Of a stretch of DNA of 7,835 bases, positions 1-5,472 are shown piece after piece. Numbering within the stretch: position 1 is the stretch's first letter; every line of letters starts with the position of its first letter. The notes under the pieces were generated by a model, which made no database searches, was not told the DNA's origin, and saw nothing but the letters and a program-made list of their open reading frames with translations. The stretch comes from Bacteroidota bacterium (GTDB lineage Bacteria > Bacteroidota > Bacteroidia > AKYH767-A > JABDAW01): assembly GCA_023251595.1 (NCBI GenBank), contig JAHEYM010000180.1:1-7835 (forward strand), written 5' to 3'. The position numbers were made by a program, and so were the translations under genes.

Positions 1-579
1 TGGATATTACTTGGAGTAGTTGCGCTTGTTTTAATTCTTCTTTACAGTTTTACAGTAGGACCATATAACAAAATGGTTTCGCTTAACGCCGATGTTGAAT
101 CACAATGGGCGCAGGTTGAAAACGTGTATCAATCCAGGATGGATAAGACTAAAAACCTGATGGAGATTGTGAAAGGAGCCGCTAACTTTGAAAAAGAAAC
201 ATTGACTGAAATCGTTCAAGCCCGCTCTAATGCCGGATCTGTGAAGTTACAGGCAAGCGAAATTAATGATGAATCTTTGGCGAAATTTCAAAAGGCTCAG
301 GATCAATTCAGCGGGGCGCTTAGTAAGCTGATGGTTGTTGTGGAGAAATACCCCGACCTTAAGGCTGTTGAGGCATTTCGTGATTTTCAGGCTCAATATG
401 AGGGCATGGAAAACAGAATTACAGTTGAAAGGGGTAAATTTAACGATGTCTCCAAAAGCTTCAACACATACATTGCCACTTTCCCGAATAACACAGTCGC
501 AGGGATGTTTGGCTTTCATAAGAAACCTTATTTCACAGCTGCTGCAGGAGCTGAAAAAGCACCTGACGTAAAATTCTAA
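1..579 (+). CDS. lemA: LemA family membrane-anchored protein (5' end cut by window edge)
   Basis: The reading frame is open from base 1, so the gene begins upstream; the ATG at 73 is internal. The first 19 or so visible residues form a hydrophobic membrane segment (WILLGVVALVLILLYSF), followed by the LemA hallmark of a YNKMVSLNADVESQWAQVENVYQSRMD-like stretch around visible residues 22-48. The rest is charged, helical and rich in Glu, Lys and Gln, ending after an F-x-KKPYF-like segment. 192 residues are visible; LemA proteins are usually about 180-200 residues, so only a few N-terminal residues are probably missing. The family has one N-terminal membrane helix and a long helical bundle; its biochemical function is not established. 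The TPM-domain gene starts 2 bases after the stop, an association of LemA with TPM proteins seen in many bacteria. The family call is firm; the role is unknown. Confidence 0.93.
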   Translation, partial: WILLGVVALVLILLYSFTVGPYNKMVSLNADVESQWAQVENVYQSRMDKTKNLMEIVKGAANFEKETLTEIVQARSNAGSVKLQASEINDESLAKFQKAQDQFSGALSKLMVVVEKYPDLKAVEAFRDFQAQYEGMENRITVERGKFNDVSKSFNTYIATFPNNTVAGMFGFHKKPYFTAAAGAEKAPDVKF

Positions 580-581
580 AC

Positions 582-1019
582 ATGTCGCACGCCGGAGTTC
601 TTTTCAATCAGGAAAATAAACTCAGAATTCGTAAGGCAATAAAAGTTGCTGAATCGAGGACCTCGGGAGAAATACGAGTATTCATGGAAGATCGTTGCCG
701 TGGTGAATTATTTGATCGTGCAGCATACGTTTTTTCAACATTAAAAATGCACGAAACAAAAGAGAGAAACGGAGTATTACTTTATATTGCATTGGACGAT
801 CGGAAATTTGCGGTCATTGGTGATGTCGGAATTAATATGGTCGTGAATGAGCATTTTTGGGATGAAATTAAATTCGAAGTAATCAGTCATTTTGCTTCCG
901 ACGATATCGTTACGGGTCTTGAGGAAGGAATTCGCATGGCAGGAGAGGCACTTAGCAGTTATTTCCCACATCAGCGTGATGACCAAAATGAATTGGCAGA
1001 TGATATTGTAATCGGATGA
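582..1019 (+). CDS. Small cytosolic TPM-domain protein
   Basis: A 145-residue protein with no signal peptide or membrane helix, consisting almost wholly of a TPM (TPM_phosphatase/YgcG-type) domain at about residues 10-125. The domain core is seen in ERNGVLLYIALDDRKFAVIGDVGIN (split here as ERNGVLLYIALDD, residues 61-73, and FAVIGDVGIN, 76-85), which parallels KNNNGALIFIALDD in the next gene. TPM domains form an alpha/beta fold; phosphatase activity has been proposed for plant members, but the function of bacterial ones is unclear. The start ATG lies 2 bases after the lemA stop, and the stop overlaps the next start in an ATGA arrangement, so translation is probably coupled. The acidic C-terminal tail (residues 131-145) lies outside the domain. 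Family is likely; function is unknown. Confidence 0.88.
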   Translation: MSHAGVLFNQENKLRIRKAIKVAESRTSGEIRVFMEDRCRGELFDRAAYVFSTLKMHETKERNGVLLYIALDDRKFAVIGDVGINMVVNEHFWDEIKFEVISHFASDDIVTGLEEGIRMAGEALSSYFPHQRDDQNELADDIVIG

Positions 1020-1840
1020 AAATGAAAAATATTTTCACTATTATTTTGACGATTTTTATTTTATCATCCATTGGTTTTGCACAAACATTTCCTAAAAAAA
1101 CGGATAGCCTGGTTAATGACTATACTAAGACTCTCTCTCCGCAGGAAAAATATTCTTTGGAAAATAAATTGGTTGCATTCGATGATTCTACAACCACACA
1201 AATTTGCATCGTAATTATGCGGAGTGTCAGTGGATATGACATTAGTGATTATGCTGTTAAATTATATAATTCATGGGGAATCGGGAGTAAAAAAAACAAT
1301 AACGGCGCACTGATTTTTATTGCGCTCGATGATCACAAAGCATGGATCACCACGGGTTACGGGTTGGAAGGAGCACTGCCTGATATTACTGCCCGGCATA
1401 TTATTGCAGATGATATGACTCCATTTTTCAAGCAAGGAAAATATTTCGAAGGACTCGACAAAGCGACCGGCACAATTATTTCTTTGGTGAAGGGTGAGTA
1501 TAAAGCATCTGACTACGAAAAAAGAAGAGGTCATATATCATCACGTGAACAAAAACCGATGGGTTTTATTTTTATTGCGATATTCGTGATTATTGCCATT
1601 GTATTATTTTATCGTGTAAATGCAGTTAGAAATTATGCAAAAAATAACGGGCTCACTTTTCTTGCGGCCTGGGTTTTATTTAACGCAGTCTCAAATACCG
1701 GAAGAGGCGGATGGAATAACTTTACATCCGGTGGCGGCGGATTTGGTGGCTGGGGTGGTGGCGGAAGCAGCAGTGGCGGTGGTTTTGGCGGTTTCGGCGG
1801 CGGAAGTTCGGGTGGCGGGGGTGCAGGGGGCAGTTGGTAA
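1016..1840 (+). CDS. Secreted, membrane-anchored TPM-domain protein with glycine-rich tail (YgcG-like)
   Basis: 274 residues. An N-terminal signal peptide (about residues 1-22, ending SSIGFAQ) is followed by a TPM domain at about 28-165, with WGIG at 87-90, NNNGALIFIALDD at 94-106 and the TTGYGLEG turn at 112-119. A transmembrane helix spans about 183-199. Residues 239-274 are almost entirely Gly and Ser with scattered Phe and Trp. This order (signal, TPM, membrane helix, Gly-rich tail) is the YgcG-type layout, so the TPM domain should lie in the periplasm. The start ATG overlaps the stop of the preceding gene by 4 bases; a second in-frame ATG at 1022 is an alternative with the same signal peptide. 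It is a paralogue of the upstream TPM gene but in a different compartment. Function is not established; a role in envelope maintenance with LemA is inference. Confidence 0.92.
   Translation: MKMKNIFTIILTIFILSSIGFAQTFPKKTDSLVNDYTKTLSPQEKYSLENKLVAFDDSTTTQICIVIMRSVSGYDISDYAVKLYNSWGIGSKKNNNGALIFIALDDHKAWITTGYGLEGALPDITARHIIADDMTPFFKQGKYFEGLDKATGTIISLVKGEYKASDYEKRRGHISSREQKPMGFIFIAIFVIIAIVLFYRVNAVRNYAKNNGLTFLAAWVLFNAVSNTGRGGWNNFTSGGGGFGGWGGGGSSSGGGFGGFGGGSSGGGGAGGSW
1727..1837 (+). repeat. Low-complexity GGN-rich tract encoding the Gly/Ser tail
   Basis: A run of GGN codons (ggt, ggc, gga, ggg) with interspersed Ser, Phe and Trp codons. It is much more G-rich than the AT-rich DNA around it. The composition is explained by the encoded polyglycine tail of the TPM protein, which is common in this family, and needs no foreign origin. 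It is prone to slippage and to assembly errors. Confidence 0.75.
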
Positions 1841-1857
1841 ATTCAAAAATTATATAT

Positions 1858-2496
1858 ATGAAAAAGTATATACATATTCTGGGAACGGTTTTGATTTTTA
1901 TCTCATTCACAGCTTGTGATCCATTGATCTATCTTGCAAAGGACGGAAAGGAAATTATGAAAACACATAAGATCATAGCAATTCTGCCTTTTCATGTTGA
2001 CTACGATTTAAAGAACGGAGCTAATATTGATTTGAAAACAATTCATGAACAGGAAAAGATAGATGGGTACTATGTTCAAAAACAGGCACAGGGTTTCTTG
2101 CTTTTTAAAATGAATACCTTTTCTGTTGAAATTCAGGAAATAAATAAAACGAATTCTATTCTTCAAAAAGAAAATATTTCTTATGATTCTCTACCAAGTT
2201 TAGATAAAACATTTCTGGCTAAAATATTGGGCGTTGATGCGATACTTTATGGAGATGTTCATACGAACAAAGTAATGTCTGAAGGGGCTGCTGTTGCGAT
2301 TGATCTTCTGACAAACTTTTGGGCTCCAACGAATCGGATCGAAGTAAATGCGACCATTCATAATGGGGCTGATGCAAAACTTCTATGGCAATATAATCAG
2401 GTCCAGAAAGGTGGAATTGCGAGTACTTCTCAGGGCATGACGAGAAATCTCATGCAGGATATTGCCTACCATTTTCCATACCGAAATTTGAAATAG
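1858..2496 (+). CDS. Lipoprotein, probable TolB-N/CsgG-like (DUF799/GNA1162-like) fold
   Basis: 212 residues from the ATG at 1858. The frame also allows a TTG at 1834 inside the previous gene, but the ATG is preferred because it puts a Lys-rich n-region (MKKY) directly before the hydrophobic core and the lipobox SFTAC, with lipidated Cys20. The mature protein shows the pattern of TolB-N/CsgG/GNA1162 lipoproteins: an early strand HKIIAILPF (38-46), a helix ending in LAKILGVDAILYGDV (120-134), and a later strand pair IEVNATIHNGADAKLLWQYN (161-180). In those families the protein sits in the periplasm on a membrane and often helps assemble or stabilise an envelope machine. The gene sits 17 bases after the TPM gene and 6 before the ABC substrate-binding lipoprotein. 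The lipoprotein call is firm, the fold is an inference from pattern, and the partner is unknown. Confidence 0.8.
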   Translation: MKKYIHILGTVLIFISFTACDPLIYLAKDGKEIMKTHKIIAILPFHVDYDLKNGANIDLKTIHEQEKIDGYYVQKQAQGFLLFKMNTFSVEIQEINKTNSILQKENISYDSLPSLDKTFLAKILGVDAILYGDVHTNKVMSEGAAVAIDLLTNFWAPTNRIEVNATIHNGADAKLLWQYNQVQKGGIASTSQGMTRNLMQDIAYHFPYRNLK

Positions 2497-2502
2497 TGAA
2501 TA

Positions 2503-3462
2503 ATGAAAAAATACACAAAACTCGTTATTCAGATTTTATTTTTGAGCTTTATTTTCTGTGGATGTAAATCGACGGGGAACAATAAGAAAATTCCAACCAT
2601 TGGTTTTCTGGATTTATTGCAAGACGAAACTCTCGCTCAGGCGAACAAAGGTTTTTTTGATGCATTAAAAGAAAATCATTTCAGCGAAGCAGATTCAACC
2701 CTCAAAATAATTTATCGTAATGCACAGAATGATCAAACAATTTTAGCGCAGGCTTGTGATTATCTTATATCTCAAAAACCGGATCTCATCGCTACAAACC
2801 CATCGCTTTCTACCGCAGCGGTAGTGCAAAAAACTAAGGATATTCCTGTTTTTATGATGGTTTCACCAAGTCCGAAAAATGCAGGATTAACCGACAAACA
2901 AGGGAATGCACCTGCAAATCTTTTTGGTGTGTATGAAACACTTGACTATATAGATACATCTCTATCTCTGATCAATAAATTATTGCCTAAAGTGAAAAAG
3001 ATTGGAGCTATATATAACCAGGCAGAATCTCAATCGGTCGATGCATTCAACAGAATGAAACAACAATGCGAAAAATTAAATCTGAAATTGGAAGTGCTTC
3101 CGGTGAATAATTCCGGTGAAACACAACTTGCAATGGAAGCTTTGGTGTCGAAAAAAATAGAAGCATTTTTTGCTTTACCCGACAATACCGTTTTTGCATC
3201 ATTCGAAACAATAGCGCAGGTTTGTGAAGACCATCATATTCCGGTTTTTACAAGCGAAGCCGGTCTGGTTGCAAGAGGTGCTTTAGTGTCTTACGGTGCA
3301 GACTTTTATCAGTGGGGTCATCAGTCCGGGGAACAAGCTGCAATATTTCTGAGAGATAAATCTACTTCATCAATCAAACCGGAAGTAGTGAAGGTGAGAA
3401 AACTTGCCATGAATGATGCTGTAGCGAAGAAACTTGGCATCGACATGAATATTTTGAAATAA
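2503..3462 (+). CDS. ABC transporter substrate-binding lipoprotein, ABC_sub_bind (TrpX-like) family
   Basis: 319 residues with a lipoprotein signal peptide ending FIFCGC (lipidated Cys21). The periplasmic-binding fold runs from about residue 31 (IPTIGFLDLLQDETL) to 315. First-lobe features are the YRNAQND segment (71-77) and PDLIATNPSLSTAA (93-106). The second lobe begins near KVKKIGAIYNQAE (163-175) and carries PDNTVFASFE (226-235) and GALVSYGADFYQWG (259-272). These are typical of the ABC_sub_bind family, whose streptococcal member TrpX takes up tryptophan. The permease gene follows after 6 bases, and a matching ATPase lies at 4695. An aromatic amino acid is the most likely ligand by family, but the substrate cannot be read from the sequence. 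Upstream spacing of 6 bases puts it in the same transcription unit as the lemA-TPM genes. Confidence 0.92.
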   Translation: MKKYTKLVIQILFLSFIFCGCKSTGNNKKIPTIGFLDLLQDETLAQANKGFFDALKENHFSEADSTLKIIYRNAQNDQTILAQACDYLISQKPDLIATNPSLSTAAVVQKTKDIPVFMMVSPSPKNAGLTDKQGNAPANLFGVYETLDYIDTSLSLINKLLPKVKKIGAIYNQAESQSVDAFNRMKQQCEKLNLKLEVLPVNNSGETQLAMEALVSKKIEAFFALPDNTVFASFETIAQVCEDHHIPVFTSEAGLVARGALVSYGADFYQWGHQSGEQAAIFLRDKSTSSIKPEVVKVRKLAMNDAVAKKLGIDMNILK

Positions 3463-3468
3463 TATTTC

Positions 3469-4335
3469 ATGTATTATATTACTGTACTACTCCTAGCACT
3501 TGCACTACTTCCGTTGGGAATTGGGGTTTTTATTTCGATGCGGATATTTAATATCCCCGATATAACCACTGACGGTAGCTATACACTTGGAGCTGCAGTA
3601 ACAGCAGTATTGCTGATGAATGGCGAATCGCCTTATCTCGTATTACCTTGCTCAATTGGTGCAGGAATGCTTGCAGGAATGACGACCGGATTTATTCATG
3701 CAAAATTGAAAGTAGATGCGCTACTTTCAGGAATTCTGGTGATGACTGCTTTATATTCAGTAAATATTTCTGTTATGGGAAGATCTAATATTCCGCTGAT
3801 CAAAACCAATACACTTTTTAATTTGTCGGGTCTTTTGGGAGATGAAAAACTTTCTCTTCTTGGCGTATTAATGATTATTGTATTTTTAATCTGGAGCTTT
3901 ATGTCGTGGTTGATGAAAACTGATTTCGGATTAGCCATGCGTGCAACCGGAAATAATATAACCATGGCAAGAGCAGTTGGAGTGAATACTTCACGCATGA
4001 AAATCACGGGACTTGCCATCGCCAATGGTTGCGTCGCATTAAGCGGTTCGCTTGTGGCCCAATTGCAGGGTTTCGCAGACATTAGTATGGGAATCGGAAT
4101 TATCATTGCGGGACTTGGAGCTGTGATGATTGGGGAAGCGCTTCTTAAATCCTTGAAAATATATTCAATTACATTCCGATTATTGGGAGTGATTATCGGC
4201 TCTATTATTTTCAGATTCGTCCTCGCTTTTGTTCTTCAGACAGGTATAGATCCAAATCTTTTGAAATTATTTACTGCGATCATTGTTTTAATTGTGGTCG
4301 CAATTCCGGCGTTATCAAAGAAAGCAAATAATTAA
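3469..4335 (+). CDS. ABC transporter permease, BPD_transp_2 (TrpY-like) family
   Basis: 288 residues, strongly hydrophobic throughout, with about eight predicted membrane helices. The N-terminal stretch FNIPDITTDGSYTLGAAV (27-44) matches the typical TrpY-type opening, in which a [LI]T-x-DGS motif follows the first helix. The cytoplasmic coupling loop is seen at TDFGLAMRATGNN to ARAVGVN (151-173), which in this family contacts the ATPase, followed by the helix GLAIANGCVALSGSLVAQ. It would form a homodimer in the inner membrane as the channel for the ligand delivered by the preceding lipoprotein. The ATPase is not the next gene: a minus-strand metal-binding gene lies in between. The ATG at 3469 is 6 bases after the upstream stop and no strong ribosome binding site is visible. 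Confidence 0.92.
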   Translation: MYYITVLLLALALLPLGIGVFISMRIFNIPDITTDGSYTLGAAVTAVLLMNGESPYLVLPCSIGAGMLAGMTTGFIHAKLKVDALLSGILVMTALYSVNISVMGRSNIPLIKTNTLFNLSGLLGDEKLSLLGVLMIIVFLIWSFMSWLMKTDFGLAMRATGNNITMARAVGVNTSRMKITGLAIANGCVALSGSLVAQLQGFADISMGIGIIIAGLGAVMIGEALLKSLKIYSITFRLLGVIIGSIIFRFVLAFVLQTGIDPNLLKLFTAIIVLIVVAIPALSKKANN

Positions 4336-4344
4336 TATATCTAT

Positions 4345-4578
4345 CTATACAGGTAAAATTCTTTTCACAGAATAAATACCGGTAGAATTAATTAAACCGG
4401 CGATTTCCTCAGTATTAGTCAAATCGGCATCATAATCGACAATAGCATTTGCCTGTTCCAAATCTACTTTTTGCCGAATAATTCCTTTTTCATCCTTGAG
4501 AGAATTGGTGACTGTTCTCACACATCCATCACACATCATACCTTCAATCTCGAGCTTAACAATTTCCTTTTTCATCAT
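4345..4578 (-). CDS. Heavy-metal-associated (HMA) domain protein, CopZ-like metallochaperone
   Basis: 77 residues making a single HMA domain of the usual length. The metal site MMCDGC (residues 14-19, Cys16 and Cys19) is the MxCxxC motif that binds Cu(I) or a similar soft metal. The pattern VKLEIEGMMCDGCVRTVTNSL followed by a VDLEQANAIVDYD strand and a TGIYSV ending is the usual beta-alpha-beta-beta-alpha-beta HMA order. It begins with two Met codons, so either the ATG at 4578 or the one at 4575 may be used. The gene is convergent with the permease, with only 9 bases between stops, and divergent from the ABC ATPase. No signal peptide, so it acts in the cytoplasm. No copper ATPase or metal regulator is in the window, so its partner is unknown; mercury or another metal is possible. 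Confidence 0.9.
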   Translation of the reverse strand: MMKKEIVKLEIEGMMCDGCVRTVTNSLKDEKGIIRQKVDLEQANAIVDYDADLTNTEEIAGLINSTGIYSVKRILPV

Positions 4579-4602
4579 TAAATATAATTATCAAAGCAGT
4601 TG

Positions 4603-4633
4603 CAAAATTCAACATAATAAATCGTCTAAACAA
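4603..4633 (-). promoter_or_regulatory. Weak candidate promoter for the HMA gene
   Basis: Read on the minus strand, TTG (4633-4631) is followed after 20 bases by GAATTTTG (4610-4603), which matches five of the six fixed bases of the Bacteroidota -7 consensus TAnnTTTG. The spacing is within the range reported for Bacteroidota promoters. Transcription would start roughly 15-20 bases before the ATG at 4578. The match is imperfect and AT-rich DNA yields such hits by chance. Confidence 0.3.
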
Positions 4634-4661
4634 TGACTTTTCTCACTATAAATTCATAAGG

Positions 4662-4676
4662 CAAAGAGTATCTTTG
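4662..4676. repeat. Short perfect inverted repeat CAAAGA-GTA-TCTTTG, possible operator
   Basis: Six-base arms CAAAGA (4662-4667) and TCTTTG (4671-4676) flank a 3-base centre in the region between the divergent HMA and ABC ATPase genes. The right arm is part of the ATPase -7-like element, so a protein bound here would block it. On the minus strand the other arm gives TACTCTTTG, one base longer than the same promoter consensus. It could be an operator or a symmetric promoter core; arms this short can also arise by chance. Confidence 0.35.
4669..4676 (+). promoter_or_regulatory. Bacteroidota-type -7 element (TATCTTTG) for the ABC ATPase gene
   Basis: TATCTTTG is an exact match to the Bacteroidota -7 consensus TAnnTTTG and lies 18 bases before the ATG at 4695. 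The predicted transcript would have a leader of about 10-15 bases. I see no TTG at the expected -33 distance, so only half of the promoter is supported. The element helps decide the gene start, because the alternative TTG codon at 4674 lies inside it and could not be in the transcript. Confidence 0.5.
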
Positions 4677-4694
4677 TCACATTCTGAATTCAAA

Positions 4695-5444
4695 ATGCTG
4701 GAACTTACTAATATTTCCAAATCTTTCACCTCGGGTAGCGCACAACCAGTACCGGCTCTGGACCACTTTAACCTTAAACTGGAAAAGGAAGATTTTCTGG
4801 TCGTAATCGGTCCGAATGGTTCCGGGAAATCAACGTTACTGAATATTATTGCCGGCAATTTGATGCCTGATTCCGGAAAAATTCTGATAGATAGGAAAGA
4901 CTTCACTCGAAAACAAGATTATCAGAGAAGCGGTCAAATCTCCAGAATCTTTCAAAATCCACTCTCCGGAACATCTTCTGAACTCTCGATTCTCGATAAT
5001 TTTCGTTTGGCGGCAATTCGTTCTCGCTCAAAAGGGCTGAAAATAGGCACAGGTACACAGTTCCGGAATAAGGTTAAAGATCATCTCTCAATCCTCGGTT
5101 TAGGGCTGGAGGAGAAGATTCACTCGCCTGCTGCCGCGTTATCGGGCGGGCAAAGGCAAGCCATCACCCTGCTCATGGCAACGATGGATCGTTCGAAAAT
5201 TCTATTAATGGATGAGCCGGCTGCTGCTCTCGATCCAAAAACTTCGGAGCAAGTGATGGGTCTCGCAGATCAATTGATCAAAGAATTCCGTTTAGTCGCG
5301 ATCCTCATCACCCATAATCTCCGTCACGCTTGTTCCTTCGGTAATCGTCTAATCCGAATGGAAGCCGGCAAAATTGTATCTGAATATGATCAAAATGCCA
5401 AAAAACAGCTCAGTATCAATGAGTTACAAGAAGGATTCGTCTAA
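4695..5444 (+). CDS. ABC transporter ATP-binding protein (TrpZ-like)
   Basis: 249 residues from the ATG at 4695. An in-frame TTG at 4674 is rejected because it falls in the -7 promoter element. All nucleotide-binding motifs are intact: Walker A GPNGSGKST (39-47), Q-loop Gln87 in RIFQNP, signature LSGGQ (149-153), Walker B ILLMDE with catalytic Glu174, D-loop ALD (178-180) and H-loop His207 in ITHN. The stretches FQNPLSGTSSELSILDNF (86-103) and LSGGQRQAITLLMATM (149-164) resemble those of ATPases paired with TrpX/TrpY-type importers. It therefore most likely powers the permease at 3469-4335, although the two are separated by the opposite-strand HMA gene. The DsbD-like gene starts 28 bases after its stop. 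Confidence 0.93.
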   Translation: MLELTNISKSFTSGSAQPVPALDHFNLKLEKEDFLVVIGPNGSGKSTLLNIIAGNLMPDSGKILIDRKDFTRKQDYQRSGQISRIFQNPLSGTSSELSILDNFRLAAIRSRSKGLKIGTGTQFRNKVKDHLSILGLGLEEKIHSPAAALSGGQRQAITLLMATMDRSKILLMDEPAAALDPKTSEQVMGLADQLIKEFRLVAILITHNLRHACSFGNRLIRMEAGKIVSEYDQNAKKQLSINELQEGFV

Positions 5445-5456
5445 CTATTTTTTTCT

Positions 5457-5464
5457 TACTTTTG
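5457..5464 (+). promoter_or_regulatory. Bacteroidota-type -7 element (TACTTTTG) for the DsbD gene
   Basis: TACTTTTG matches the consensus TAnnTTTG exactly and lies in the 28-base gap between the ATPase stop and the ATG at 5473. Because it sits so close to the ATG, the transcript would start only a few bases before it or at it, giving a nearly leaderless message. A TTG at 5479 is a possible downstream start that would leave a slightly longer leader. No TTG is visible at the -33 distance, so support is partial. Confidence 0.42.
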
Positions 5465-5472
5465 ACCTTCCA

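Noticed and set aside
1727..1837. G-rich tract as a sign of horizontal transfer
   Set aside because: The composition is explained by the polyglycine tail that is usual in YgcG-type TPM proteins.
1834..1857. Upstream TTG start for the lipoprotein gene
   Set aside because: It would overlap the TPM gene and place a polar stretch before the signal peptide; the ATG at 1858 gives a standard lipoprotein signal.
1620..1919. Ala/Val-rich plus-strand frame overlapping the TPM gene end
   Set aside because: It is the shifted reading of the GGN-rich tract and not a separate protein.
3696..4106. 136-codon minus-strand open frame inside the permease gene
   Set aside because: It is antisense to a clear permease, resembles no family I know, and has the composition expected of the complementary strand.
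5374..5472. N-terminal extension of the DsbD gene back to 5374
   Set aside because: It overlaps the ATPase gene by 71 bases and would bury the signal peptide behind 33 extra residues; the ATG at 5473 fits the -7 element and signal peptide.
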